Part shown: positions 47,001-59,157 of the stretch, piece by piece
How positions within the stretch are numbered: position 1 is the first letter of the stretch
How the letters are laid out: each line of letters opens with the position of its first letter
From: Riptortus pedestris
Taxonomy: Eukaryota > Arthropoda > Insecta > Hemiptera > Alydidae
Direction of reading: 5' to 3'
NCBI GenBank assembly: GCA_019009955.1
Contig: CM032232.1
Location: 49,688,501 to 49,752,500 of the forward strand
DNA: 64,000 nt
Notes under the pieces: model-generated
Databases searched by the model: none
Seen by the model: the letters and a program-made list of their open reading frames with translations, nothing else
Told to the model about the DNA's origin: nothing
Translations under genes and position numbers: made by a program

Positions 47001-50000
47001 TTCGTAATTCGAGTGTTAAGAGAGTTATTTGAGCTTTCTTAGGGTTAGAGTTATTTCCCTACCCTATAACTCATTGGTTTTATTTTCTTTTTGCATAGAC
47101 AGAGAATATGTTGTGAGAGGAGATCAACAGTGTACTATGCCAGCAGGCGCTGAAAAATAAATTAGTCATATGGCAAAAAAAATAAAATATAAAATTACAA
47201 ATACCCACTTGAAGAAGTTTTCAGCTTGCTCATTTCCGTCAATAACCATAAGATGTACATCCTTCTCCATTTGCCCCATTCTCTTTGTCATGGCTGTAAC
47301 TACTGCCTTCCCATAACCCTTCCCTCTTTCCTCTTCCAACGTTTTTACCTAATTATATCATTGACATATTAAATTTTAATAAAAATTAAAACGAATATAC
47401 AGCTAATGGTTTCGGATAGGAAATAATATTGTGTGTTAATATTTGTGGCCTATTTAATACTATATTATTATATATTAATGTCAGCATTATGCTCCTAATC
47501 TAATGTGCGAGAGTGAGTAATTCGCTATAAAGAAGGCGCAGGTAACCTCAGATTATTAAAAATAAATAATACCTTATATTTTGAAATATAGGCAGTGAAA
47601 AAAGGTTATTTATTACAAGTCCGACTGCTCGGTTTATCTGGTGTTATCTGTGGCTGTTGAAACATTAAAAACTCCCTGAACATAGTGTAAATAGACTTTT
47701 TATTGTCCCATGTAAATATTTTCCCACCAAGAAGAAATTATTATTATTAAAATACAACTTAAAAGTGAACAGGGCTATTTATTTTCACCCATTCCACGAA
47801 ACAGGTTTAGATCCTATTTTAGAGAAATTGAGAATAAATAATGAATTAATGAAGTAAATTTTCTTTTCTTCTTGCGTATTTTACAAAACAAAGAAATTTA
47901 CAGAAGCTTTGTTAGCCCATCAGCTTGAGTGAAAAGTTCAAATCAATATAAATTTATACTTCTGGATTTTAAATGAAATAATAAATACTAGTAACCGAAA
48001 AAGTAGAGGATGAAATAGAAATTTTTAGAATGACAAAATATTATAATATATAGTTTTATAAATAGTCCAATTTATACTTTAATCTTCTGTTTTAGCAATT
48101 GCAGTAGGACTGAAAAACTAAACTACGTGGATCGGTGCCAAAAATAAGTGGCTTAATCATGATTGTTCTTAAACATTTAAGCGATTTCGAAATTGCAAAC
48201 TAATCGTTTATTTCTATGTTTTGAAGTGCATATTTGAACCTTATAACACTTAAATACGCTTATTTCATAATCTCATGAGTGTCCCAAACACTTCATTAGT
48301 TGGAAAATTCCACTAATTTTTAGACGTTTTCCCTTAAGGTTTCAATTTTGGAGCAGTACCAAACGGCTTAAATCGGCCAGGGGGGAGTCGGAAGTAGAAA
48401 ATCTAATAGAACAATATTATTTCAAATTTCTATAAATGTTGTTATTACATGTTTTCTCTATTTTCAATATGGCCTTTTTTTAGATTTCAGACTAAGACAG
48501 CAAACCCCAACTTTTAGTCATCGCCCTTTCAAAATAAGTGAATATATCATGAAGCGTCTTATCCAAGCATAAATACGAGATATTGTTGCGAAAATTAAAT
48601 ACAGAAGGATTAGCAGAGAGAGTCGCGTATTTGGGAAGTGCGATCTAGATCAAAGAAGCCGACGGAGGGTCTAGCTTATACTAGTGCCTTCCAGTCCAGA
48701 CGTTGAAGGGCCCAGCCAATTACCCTTTGATGTATGCCGACGACCTATATAAAGAACCGGCCAGCCGCGAGCTAGTCAGTTTTCTTCTCAAGTGCTTATA
48801 TGTGCGTTCGGTGCTACAGTGCGACTTAGTGCAGTGCGGTGGTTTTATAAGAAGAACAGTGGTGTGCCGTGACTGTAAGTAACAGTTTAGTGCCGTGTTT
48901 AAGACAGTGCAGTGCCGCGAAGTAAAGGACAGTGCAGTGCCGTCTTTCTATGAATTTCAGTGACCGTAAGTGAATTATTGGACTGTGTAATCTGAAGAAC
49001 AGTGACGCTATCAGTGTATACTGTGAGTAGTAATTAAGAATAATTACCAAGTGTATTGTGAAATAAATTGTGCAGTGATAAAAACTGTGAAACTTGTGAG
49101 TATTTAATTTTGCAATCCAATAAAAGAACTCTTATTAAAAACGTTTATTACTGGTTTTCGTAATAAAAACGTAAAAATATGGTTTTCAACGGACCTTTAT
49201 TTTGTGAGATACATGCGAATAGTAGTTGTGATGGCGTAATTGATTAATATTGTTTTTGGAAATAAAGAATATATGGTGAGATGAAATCAGTAGTAAGTCA
49301 TTTCAAAATGTAGGAAATCACTTAGTTTACGCCGCCCCTGCGTGACGGACTTTTTTTTTTCAGTACCTTATATTCAAATAGCTTTAAATAGTTAATACTT
49401 ACTGTACCAATACCTCCATAGTAGAACATCAAAGCCCAAGAGAGGAGTGTTTCTCCACGAAAAACTCCTAATCCAAAATTTAAGTCGATCATAATTTTTA
49501 TCAACTCTTCAGAACCTTGAAAGCTGTAAGGCCAATGGTCGTTAACATGCTTTGCATGATCTTTTGTCAGTTCACGAATTTCGACTCCATCTGGAATGCT
49601 GAATATATAGATAGAGTGGGATAACTGGTCATTTGGAAAAGCACTTCTAACCGAGAGCTCAAGAAAATAAATATATGATCAAATTAAAAACGCCCAAATG
49701 TTGAAGACAACCATGCGATGCCCTCCTCTCAGGTTAGTACGCTATTACAGTAGCGAGAAGTAAGCTCGCATATAATAATAGTATATTTCGTACCAAGGGC
49801 CGAAAGTAGGCGTTTGCCGGCCCTAGATATTTTTTGACCGAGACGTAGTCGAGGTCATGAAAAGTTCGAGGGCCGGCAAAAGCACTTTGGCCCGAGGCAC
49901 GAAACATTAATCAAAAACAAGATTTTCTTTTGGTTAAGTGTACCTCTTTGTTAGAAGGTTATCTTGTGGTTATGGGGACATGATGAATGTTTAATGTATG

Positions 50001-50370
50001 TCATACCTATCTTTTGATTTTGCTGGTAACAAATCTGCCATGATTTCTTTTGCTCTTCTATTTATAGATTCTGATATATTATTAGCCATAATTACTAAAT
50101 AACTAAACAATAATACGAGCAAAACAAACTAATATAATGTATATAATGAAATGAATGAATTAAAATAATAAACAGCTGATTTTGCGGCCCTACGACGAAA
50201 TATTTATTTTCGGCCCTAGGGCGGCGAAGTGTAGCTTTCGGACCGCAAATTAGGTGTGTAAAACAGGTAATTACATCGTAGTATGGTGAAAAATACCTTT
50301 AATTTGTTATTTAGAGTAACTTTTATTATACACACTATTCCCATAAGAAGAAGTGTAAACAAAATATATA

Positions 50371-50404
<34 letters not shown>

Positions 50405-53334
50405 ACTACTACTCTGATTATAAGCAATTTTATTGGTCTTAACGCCAAACAGAATTGGGGAATCCCTCTATCCCAAATATTTTTTTCCAATCTACGTTAG
50501 CCAATTTGTATATAAACATTTAACCGTATTAATTATTGAATAGAAGAGAAATGTTAATTACTATATCATTCCTATCGTTTAATTTCAAAATAATTTAGTG
50601 GAAACAATACCGCATCCTGACATGATGTGGGAGCCGTCTGGTTTTTGTTCACTAATTCCCACGTTGACGATATCGGAAGGTCACCCCCCCCCCCGCCAAA
50701 ATATGCGAATCACTAAAATATTACAATTGTACAATTTCCTGAAATAAATTACTGCAATACTGCATCGGGAATGGTAGCTCTGGGAATGAGTATTCATTAG
50801 CTTTTGCAATTTATATTACATCCCTGCATTTATATTCCTGTTTTAATATATTACACAATATTGCCCAGCTTACTTGTACATACATGTGCTATTTTAAATC
50901 GACAATTTATGCTTAGGTAATGTACAAATAAATCTTTAATAATGGTTGAGATTAAATATAAGTTATTAGATACATGAAATGGGTATTGCTGAGTACCCAG
51001 AACCACTTTTAGCAGTTTCATAAAAAATAGAAATCAAATCCATGAAACAGCTATGAATGAATTTCAAGAATACTTGGAACTAGAGATGTGAAAGTAAACA
51101 TTTGTTGAGTACATATTAGAAATCAGCTAGCAAGTTGATATGATGTTTTTTTTTTTCTTTTCTTTTTTACGCCAAAGAGATTCCTTCAATCTCTAGTCAT
51201 CTATATTAATAATGCATAAGTAAAAAGTAAACAAAAAAAGAAAGGGACACCTTACTTACTGGACTTCAATTTCTTTAGCTTTTTCCCAAGGGAGCCAAAA
51301 TGTATAGTCTTTTGCTGCAATATTGTTACCTAATTGCCATTCAGGTGTTAGTGTCAACCTTTCTACGGTTTCCACACCTAAATTATTCAAATTAGTAAAA
51401 AGTGTAAAGTGCTTCAGGAGATATGGGACTTTGTTTGTCGAGAGAACTGCTTCCTGAAGTGCCTCGACAGCTGTATCATTATGAGCGTAAACAGATCCTA
51501 AGAAAGCGTCCTGAAAAATGAAACACTTATAATAAAAAAACATGAAACACTTATAATAAAAAACCATGAAACACTTATAATAAAAACACATGAAACACTT
51601 ATAATAAAAAACATGAAACACTTATAATAAAAAAACCATGAAACACTTATAATAAAAAAACATGAAACACTTATAATAAAAAAACATAAAAAAATTTACA
51701 CGGAAAGCAGATTCAAAGTCATTTTATTCTATAAATTTGAAGATGTTGTACAAATCATACTCCGCACACCTCTTTGGTTGTCATCATTTGTGTCATTTAG
51801 GCATCAAAGTACAAATTTTAAAATAATGCATTACTATATTCAGTAGAATATAAAACGTTTTTCTCAAAGTTCAAATACCAGTGGAAGTTCAAGTTGTGTG
51901 TCGGCTCTGCCAATGTGCAAGATGTCGGTTGATGGCGTGAGTACTGGCTGACTGTACTCAGCGATCAGCCAAAAATGATGGCATCCACTGACTCAATTGA
52001 CAAACCGTGAAATTTTCTGTATTCTGACTCCATCCACAATGTCATCTAGATAATCGCGTGTCAAATGCCACTTTCTTCCTTTGCAATTAAAGAGCTCATC
52101 ATTGGAGTCTGCACTAACGTGGTTGGATTTTTAAAGCAGGGTCCTCACTGAAAACATCCATATACTATCCCTTCAGATAACAGTGAAATCTCTAATCTTA
52201 ATTTGAGGTTACTGGCGTGAATGTTAAGCAAGTTCAGGTATGTTTGAAAGTACCTGGGTGCAATGCACAGAGAAAATGTGCAGGGGCTGCATAAACTAAG
52301 CAGACTTCCCAGCATCAATAGTTTAACAAAATGGTTCTATTTCTAAAAATTGCGGCTGCTAGTGCGTTAACAGACAAACATATACATATAATTTTGAACA
52401 GACCTCATTTCCATCATCTCCAGGGTAGGTTCGATAGGTATTTGAGGAAATTGTTCGAAAATCGAGACATGAGTGCAACTTCATATAACTGATTCCCCCT
52501 AAGTGAGATCTGCTAAAATGTAACTGAGGGACCTAGTATTGAGGCTTGGGTTTTCGAGTGCTTGACATAAAGGTTAGAGGCATCTCCAGTCTGCCTCACA
52601 ACCAAGACGAATATGAACGACGAACGAAGAAATAAAATAAATATCATAGCCGCAGCAAACCTACAAACCGTTGAATTGCATACTGCAAATATGTTGAAGA
52701 CCATTCGCTAATAACAATTCAACAGATTGAATTTTTAACTTATGTGAATGGAACATAGAAATACGCAGCGCGTTGAATGTATGGGATTGTCCAAAGAGGT
52801 TGGAAGTGCTAGATAGGCAATTTCATATCTTCGTAATATTACTTATAAGTACTTATAATAATGTAGTAAACTTGATATTGTATGTACTATATATTGGTGG
52901 CAGTACCTCTAAGTAGTATAAGTCATTAGCCTGGGGTTTTGTCTTAGGTGGATCTCTGTTGTTCATTTGCGTCAGAATAATTATTAGTATTATAATTATT
53001 TCGTATACACTTACATTAAGGATAAAATAAAATAATATTCCGAGTCGCGGATCACCATTAGGAGCTAGGATACTGATTTCAAGTTCAGTTTGTTTTTCCC
53101 TCCAGTCAAGAAGTGTACAAAGAAATCCATATGCCTGCAATTTCAATAATTATCTTTTTAAATTCCGTATTTTTCTATTTCTATGTGCGTTTTATATATA
53201 TAATGTATGTATAGACACGCACACACCCACACATATAAACTTACGTGAACTGAGTTAGGAAGGTCGTCTCTCATACTAGACATGAATTTCTTGAGTACAT
53301 TTGAAGGGACTTCTTGCAGCTCGCTGGTTCCCAT
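43749..53334 (-). CDS. GLYAT-like gene 4, complete, 6 exons
   Basis: In transcript order the exons are 53334-53245, 53134-53015, 51510-51260, 49598-49403, 47348-47209 and 43803-43749, 852 nt, 283 aa. It starts MGTSELQEVPSNVLKKFM, followed by MRDDLPNSVH at residues 21-30, then AYGFLCTLLDWREKQ. The GNAT part has DLNFGLGVFRGETLLSWALM, TLEEERGKGYG (222-232) and KSLGFTFAFTSWW. The last exon is the shortest of the family (17 residues, ending VRWC), so the polar C-terminal tail of genes 1 and 2 is missing. The exon 5 donor is GTGGGT, weaker than the rest but conserved in position. Introns 4 and 5 (2.1 and 3.4 kb) carry a solo LTR and element A copies, one ending 43 bp from the exon 4 donor. A ~24-bp tandem array abuts the exon 3 acceptor. 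Confidence 0.87.
43878..44891 (-). mobile_element. element A copy A-6 in gene 4 intron 5
   Basis: Both termini intact, TA/TCTA tract at 44009-44096. Begins 75 bp upstream (in transcript sense) of the gene 4 exon 6 acceptor. Confidence 0.8.
44892..47160. mobile_element. mixed element B and element A remains, gene 4 intron 5
   Basis: 44892-45480 carries diverged B units (AGTAACTTTATAAC, GAGTGGGGATTTTAAGG). An A 3' end lies near 45760-45800, and internal A monomers (GGTTTAGAGAGGGG, AATATCTGTTACTATTTGTC) continue to about 47160. No coding exon in this stretch. Confidence 0.5.
47209..47348 (-). CDS. gene 4 exon 5
   Basis: 140 nt, ending AA|GTGGGT. Encodes VKTLEEERGKGYGKAVV and MVIDGNEQAENFF. Confidence 0.87.
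47349..48583. other. gene 4 intron 4, plain part
   Basis: AT-rich; a weak A-like fragment near 48360-48500, otherwise nothing recognised. Confidence 0.4.
48584..49180 (+). mobile_element. solo LTR (same family as 32078)
   Basis: TGTTGCGAAAATTAAAT start, then a body matching the truncated LTR (GTCGCGTATTTGG, TTTGATGTATGCCG, GACTTAGTGCAGTGCGG), with AATAAAAG near 49120. Lies antisense in gene 4 intron 4. The right end and target duplication are not certain. Confidence 0.75.
48746..48780 (+). promoter_or_regulatory. LTR core promoter
   Basis: TATATAAAG at 48746 and an arthropod-type initiator TCAGT at 48776, 30 bp apart. Confidence 0.65.
49313..49360 (-). mobile_element. element A 5' terminus next to gene 4 exon 4
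   Basis: GGAAATCACTTAGTTTACGC, CGCCCCTGCGTGACGG and T9, ending 43 bp from the exon 4 donor in intron 4. Confidence 0.6.
49403..49598 (-). CDS. gene 4 exon 4
   Basis: 196 nt after ATTCAG, before GTAAGT. Encodes (H)IPDGVEIRELTKDHAKHVN and FYYGGIGT. Confidence 0.88.
49786..50250. repeat. GC-rich inverted repeats in gene 4 intron 3
   Basis: 49786-49906 folds on itself (GGGCCGAAAGTAGGCGTTTG / CAAAAGCACTTTGGCCC, and GCCGGCCCT / AGGGCCGGC). A related unit lies at 50190-50246 (TTTCGGCCCTAGGGC). Likely a small DNA-transposon derivative. Confidence 0.55.
50375..50402. repeat. poly-A tract
   Basis: About 27 A with flanking TA units; 50403-51259 otherwise shows no recognised signal apart from a C9 run near 50685. 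Confidence 0.8.
51260..51510 (-). CDS. gene 4 exon 3
   Basis: 251 nt after TTTTTCAG, ending CA|GTAAGT. Encodes DAFLGSVYAHNDTAVEALQE through FWLPWEKAKEIEV. Confidence 0.88.
51513..51685. repeat. ~24-bp tandem array at a splice acceptor
   Basis: Seven copies of ATGAAACACTTATAATAAAA with variable A runs (23-25 bp spacing), beginning within 10 bp of the gene 4 exon 3 acceptor (51511-51512). Confidence 0.9.
51690..53014. other. gene 4 intron 2
   Basis: Element A remains at 52277-52520 (GCAGGGGCTGCATAAACTAA and a decayed 3' palindrome); otherwise no recognised feature. Confidence 0.4.
53015..53134 (-). CDS. gene 4 exon 2
   Basis: 120 nt after TTGCAG, before GTAAGT. Encodes AYGFLCTLLDWREKQTELE and ILAPNGDPRLGILFYFILN. 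The intron to exon 1 is only 110 bp. Confidence 0.88.
53245..53334 (-). CDS. gene 4 exon 1 (start)
   Basis: Thirty codons from ATG (53334-53332) to CAC|GTAAGT. TTTTAAG upstream could be a 5'UTR acceptor. Confidence 0.85.
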
Positions 53335-53417
53335 TTACGGCACCCTTAAAAGGAAAAATATTAAATAAATTTAACAAATAAATATTATAAGCTTATCGAA
53401 TAACAGCCTTACCCAAC

Positions 53418-53648
53418 ATGAAATGGACAACGGGAAATTCGCTTTACTCATCATTTAGGAGCCTATATGCAGGTGGAAGGCTTGGGAACATTTTTTTGTC
53501 AGAATTGATAGAAACTTATTCGCTGTCAAGTCCATTTGAGAATTCTTTGAGGAATCTAGTTTCAGCATATCACATAAAGGATGGGGATTTATCCAAGACG
53601 TCAAATCTCATTCAAATTCTGAAATCTGGACTGAGCATTATTGAATAA
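53418..53648 (+). other. unassigned ORF upstream of gene 4
   Basis: Seventy-six codons ending LSIIE, stop TAA. The C-terminal 55 residues (GGRLGNIFLSELIETYSL...) look protein-like and could be an exon entered at TTTAG (53456-53459) or ATGCAG. No known domain, no downstream AATAAA nearby. It may be chance. Confidence 0.2.
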
Positions 53649-53756
53649 GTGAATAGTTAATATAGTAACAGTTTGAGGAGAGCAAGCCATAAATTCATTG
53701 ACCCCAGTGTTACCCTTTGCTGATGAGGAGGTTAAATACTTATTGCGAAATCTGAA

Positions 53757-55286
53757 AAAGTCCTTCACGCAGGGCTCCGTAAATTAAACAGGCTTCCTGC
53801 GAGCTGGTATAACACACTTGTGATCTCATCTCACCACATTTTCTTTATTTTTAGGAAGGGGGAGACGGTTAAGAAGGGGGGGGGGTTACTGAAGACTGAA
53901 AAAGGGAAAGCACGAATAACTCTTTTAATACTTAAGAAGAGTTAAGAACCAACGATACCACTCATTATTACGGAAATACTTTTAGGGATGAATATTCTTA
54001 GTAATGACCACTGTTGGAGCTACCTGATCACATAGAAATAATTTTAATTTTCGAATTCTGCCCCACTATTCCATATTCGATTTCATCTAGAGATGTAACA
54101 GACAAGTGTGTGTGTGTGTGTGCGTGCGTGCGTGCGTGTATATACACATAGTAATCTATCTGTTCCCTGCTTCTTCTCTCGAAATTTCACGATATTTTTT
54201 CGTTTCACATGCCGTTGACACGATATCTGCATTACTACTGAAAATACTGAACTGAATTTTATGAAACTTGGTGAGTGTTTTAAAACTAACCCAACTGAGA
54301 ATCTCAGAAACGATCAAGAGTGGGGGTTATAAAAGAGGGCTGTAACGAAAAATCGCGATATTTCGTTTACTATTGGTTTATCGGCAAACATGTAAATAGG
54401 AAAAGTAGTTTATATTGTTATTTAATGCAACTTTTGTTATATGCACTTTTACCGTATAATGAAGCATAAACAATATATACTCTAAACGCTATAGCGGAAG
54501 TCAACAATTTAAAAGTCTGTAATGTGCTTCAAACCATGTTATGTTATTCGTTAACGCCCACTTTGTATTACTGAAACTAATTCGAACAGGTGGTTTGTCT
54601 GCAGGTTACCACAATTCCCTAAAAAATAGAAATATATAAAACATCTTACCAGGTCACTCCCAAAATATAACTACGCTTATATCTGCACTTAATTCGTTTA
54701 ATCCAGTTTAAAGGCTATCTACATATCAGTGAATACTGATAAACATTAATTTACCTACTTTATCAGTTAACAATCCAAGTCCCACCTACATGTTTAAAAT
54801 ATTGAGGGCAACCTTGATATCACTGATAAAAAATGTCAAGAGTGGCAAGTCATGACAGGTTTTGACTGCAAATAGCCAGGGGATTAGGTGTATCTTTCAA
54901 AGGTTTGATACCACCACTTCCCCCTCACCATACACACTTGTGTGTGAGTAAAACAATAGGTAATACTAGTGCATTACATAACTAAAATGTTCATTGATAA
55001 CGAAGCTTCACATACATCAGAAATCCAAAATTTCATTTTTACTTCCGGAAGTGCATTTTTACTTCTTACAAGGAAGTAAAAATGTACATGTTTTAGAAAA
55101 TAGTTATTTCCTGCGCGTTAACAGTTAAATATATCTATCTATCTCTTATCTCACACCACCAACGTCGTTTATTAAGTTCCATGATCGATACCAAATTTTA
55201 ATGTGATATACAAAGGAGAGACAAAACAACACCTCAAAAACAGACTTTACCAACACTTACGCACTATTACAAAGAAGAAATAGACT
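53757..55286. mobile_element. element A and B fragments upstream of gene 4
   Basis: A decayed A 5' end at 53757-53810, G10 near 53875; (GT)n/(GC)n at 54107-54140; B-like units 54150-54520 (GAGTGGGGGTTATAAAAG); a SINE S body piece (minus) at 54538-54612. The rest to 55286 is unassigned. Confidence 0.5.
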
Positions 55287-55381
55287 CCTTAACGGAAATC
55301 AGTTATTGAGGACATACTTATGAAGCGATTTTCTAAAATTTTCCTCAAATGTCCATCGATCCTACCTAAGAAAATTATCAA

Positions 55382-55447
<66 letters not shown>

Positions 55448-55952
55448 GTTAACGCTCTAGCAGTCGCAATTTTTGTTTGATCTTTACCAAATCGATATCT
55501 ACTCGTTTTATGCAAAAAGAAAGATCAAGTTCGTTAATGTCTGAAATTGGACCAGTGGGAGGGGATCCCTATGAGTGGGATTTTCGAAAATTCGAAATAT
55601 CTCCGTTACTATACGTCGGATCGAAAAATTGTATAGTACCAATCTTATTGCAGATTAAATTTACTATAAATATTGTTATATACATTTATTCTCTATCTTG
55701 AATATTAATCAAGATATTTGCATTTTTATTAAGTGTGTTTGGTTAACGGACGAGATGACATCATCTGATGTCGTTTCTATTAGTGAGTTTCCGACAAAAG
55801 CTTGTTCGGTCGTTTCCGTAACTGTTCGGCTCTCGAGAAATTGGTTTAGAGACACGTTACTACTTCTGTTTCTAGTATACAGATTTCTCTATTGTTATAC
55901 TTCACGTGGGAAATCTCCTTAATTTACGCAGCCCCTGCGTGACGGACTTTTT
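55287..55952 (-). mobile_element. element A copy A-7
   Basis: AACGGAAATCAGTTATTGAGG end (palindrome half lost), (TA)n 55384-55444, internal blocks, and CACGTGGGAAATCTCCTTAA with ACGCAGCCCCTGCGT. Confidence 0.7.
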
Positions 55953-56227
55953 AATAAAAGAATTCACTTTACTCAGCTTATGAAAACGATGTGTTCCCTA
56001 AATTTGTTAAGCGACAATATCCCTTCTATTTTCAACTTCTCTTGGGAGTTATAACCTTCCTTAATTTCTCCCTCTAATAAATTTAATTCATTAAGATTCA
56101 AAGTTTCACACGTAAAAATAAAATTGTCCACCATGTCACTTACCAATAATAAATTAACACACTTCCGGACAGTTTATTTATTGGTTACCGCAGTGTAACA
56201 CGCGTAAAATAGTTATTTATTATACAG

Positions 56228-56330
56228 GTGACGAAAGTAGATCATTTTACAACTCGAATGAAACGTTTACCTACACGAGCGAATCGAGTGTGGTAATTTC
56301 ACGAGAGTTGTAAATTCTACTTTCGTCACG
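56228..56330. repeat. small inverted repeat / MITE
   Basis: GTGACGAAAGTAGATCATTT and TTTACAACTC are mirrored by GAGTTGTAAATTCTACTTTC and GTCAC around a ~25-bp centre. Confidence 0.6.
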
Positions 56331-56804
56331 AGTGTAATATTAAATTTTTTCTGTAATCGTGTTATACATGATCAGATCTAACCAGAATATGAACAAAATT
56401 AGGATGTTGTGAAGATTATGGTATGTTGTTGGTAGGTTATAAGCATGGTTGTGAAAGGTTATAAGCATAGTTATAAAACAACTAGTGAAGATTGTGAAGT
56501 AGTGCAGTTATAAACAAGGAATTTAATTATTATTATATTTAAATTTTAAAATATATCGATTATTTCCACCAATAATTCATTCACATTTCAATTTATTTTG
56601 TTAAAATAAATTCTTACAATGTTAAGAAACATTTAAAAGCATTTAATTTCCAACTTCAAATTATTTTTTAATTTATACTTATTACTAATTAAGAAGGCAA
56701 TTCACTTTCTTCACTCTATTGCAAAATGTTTCACTTTCTTCACTCATTTCAGTTTAGTAATGTTACCATTATTCAACGATTACAGAAAAAAATAATATTA
56801 GGCT

Positions 56805-57062
56805 AAAGTGTAGTTTAGCCCCCCCCCCGTACGCCATCTTGTTTCGTCGCCGTCTGAGGATCCAACAAATTAGGTGAGTTAAAAAAAATTAAGTTAAAAT
56901 TAAAATCCCCAACCTCGGTTAAAACCATCGATGGCGTATTATGGAAATTTTTGAATGTGGTCACTAAAGTCTAAAGAGTTAAAAAAGATAAATTTTGAAA
57001 AACAAAATGGCCGCGGTCATTTTGAAAAGTGCGCCACCAAGGGGGGGGGGATAACTACACTT
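56805..57062. repeat. inverted repeat with C9/G9 ends
   Basis: AAAGTGTAGTT..CCCCCCCCC at the left is mirrored by GGGGGGGGG.AACTACACTTT at the right; CCATCTTGTTT and AAACAAAATGG-like blocks also face each other. Confidence 0.55.
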
Positions 57063-57767
57063 TCACCATAATATTATTTTGTATTCTGTCATAGCGGTGA
57101 TACTTCGTGCATGGGTTTTTTTAAGTGCATATAATCGTCTACTCGTATCGCTTCCTTTTCGTAGGGATATTCGTGGATACAAATTCTTCACTTTCTAGTC
57201 ATCTATCTGGTCTGGCAATACTGACGCCGGGAACGCCAGCTGCTTGGCCAGCTGTAGCCTTCCTCAGCCCTTAAGGTTATTATGTGGTTGCCGTGTTGTA
57301 CTAGGTTGGACAATATAATTTTCTAATGTTGAGTTAGGAAGTATCTGTATTTATTTATTCATTTTATTCCAAAGCTTCTTGTACAAACAATTCATAAGAA
57401 TACTGTTATCGCAACTTTGGCCAACAACGAGATAATTGTAAGATGCCCATGACAAAATGTACTGCTGGAATATTTGTTACTATTGCTAAAAAAAATAGTA
57501 TCCAACCCATTACTATCCATGTACTTCTGCATTACAATGTTTCTATCTCAAGAAAAAAACACAAGGACCTTCGTTAAACAATGCTTATCAGCAGGAATTC
57601 GTACTAGGGAAATTCAAAAATCATAGAGGTGAAGAATAAGGAACAATTTTTCATCAGAAACACTATAATCACCAGAGTCTAAAATGCAGTCCTATGGTCT
57701 ACTAGGTGATAGAGAAGGTATTTATTTGTTAACTAGTAAACTATCCATGGGACAAACATAATTCCAT
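57063..57767. other. leader of the 225-bp array
   Basis: 57480-57767 is repeated at 59632-59905 (AACAATGCTYATCAGCAGGA, ATGCAGTCCTATGGTC). 57160-57300 is relatively GC-rich and unassigned. Confidence 0.5.
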
Positions 57768-59157
57768 GTGATATGTATAGTGGTCACTAGTCACTACAAG
57801 AATTATGTAATGAGAAGCCCAAAAAGATCTACTTCTCAGACGTCTTCATAGCTTTCAGTTTTATCCTGTGAACAGGAAGTTGCTATTGGCCCCAATTGAC
57901 TTAGTTCTGGGCAGTATCAATTTATTTATTATTTACCCTCGCAATTCAGGAAGAAAAATAATTAAATTTATTATTGGGAGGGCTAAATGAAGTGATATGT
58001 ATAGTGGCCACTAGTCATTGCAAGAGTTATTTGATGAGAAACCCGAAAAAGATCTACTTCTCAAGCGTCTGCATAGCTTTCAGTTTTATCCTATGGACAG
58101 GAAGTTGCTATTGGCCCCAAATGACTTAGTTCTGGGCATTATCAATTTATTTATTATTTACCCTTGCTATTCAGGAAGAAAGACAATTAAATTTATTATT
58201 GGGAGGGCTAAATGAAGTGATTTGTATAGTGGCCACTAGTCATTGCAAGAGTTATTTGATGAGAAACCCGAAAAAGATCTACTTCTCAGGTGTCTGGACA
58301 GCTTTCAGTTATATCCTATGAACAGGAAGTTGCTATTGGTCCCAATTGACTTAGTTCTGGGCAGTATCAATTTATTTATTATTTACCCTCCCAATTCAGG
58401 AAGAAAAATAATTAAATTTATTATTGGGAGGGCTAAATGAAGTGATATGTATAGTGGCCACTAGTCATTGCAAGAGTTATTTGATGAGAAACCCGAAAAA
58501 GATCTACTTCTCAAGCGTCTGCATAGCTTTCAGTTTTATCCTATGGACAGGAAGTTGCTATTGGCCCCAAATGACTTAGTTCTGGGCAGTATCAATTTAT
58601 TTATTATTTACCCTTGCTATTCAGGAAGAAAGACAATTAAATTTATTATTGGGAGGGCTAAATGAAGTGATTTGTATAGTGGCCACTAGTCATTGCAAGA
58701 GTTATTTGATGAGAAACCCGAAAAAGATCTACTTCTCAAGCGTCTGCACAGCATTCAGTTATATCCTATGAACAGGAAGTTGCTATTGGTCCGAAATGAC
58801 AATTCTGTGCAGAATCAATTTATTTATTATTTGCCCTCGCAATTCAGGAAGAAAGACAATTAAATTTATTATTGGGAGAGCTAAATGAAGTGATTTGTAT
58901 AGTGGCCACTAGTCATTGCAAGAATTATTTGATGAGAAACCCGGAAAAGATCTACTTCTCAGGTGTCTGCACAGCTTTCAGTTATATCCTATGAACAGGA
59001 AAATGCTATTGGTCCCAAATGACAATTCTGTGCAGAATCAATTTATTTATTATTTACCCTTGCAATTCAGGAAGAAAGGCAATTAAATTTATTATTGAGT
59101 GGGCTAAATGAAGTGATATGTATAGTGGCCAGTTCTCAGACGTCTGCACAGCTCAGT
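57768..59157. repeat. 225-bp tandem array, 6 units plus partial
   Basis: Units start at GTGATATGTATAGTGG/GTGATTTGTATAGTGG: 57768, 57992, 58217, 58442, 58667, 58890, 59113. Spacing 223-225 bp, identity about 90% or more. Several units keep an open 65-codon frame (LFDEKPEKDLLL...) closed by TGA at each unit end. No known protein family. Confidence 0.9.

Noticed and set aside
51513..51685. CRISPR-like array
   Set aside because: Units are directly tandem without unique spacers and the genome is eukaryotic.
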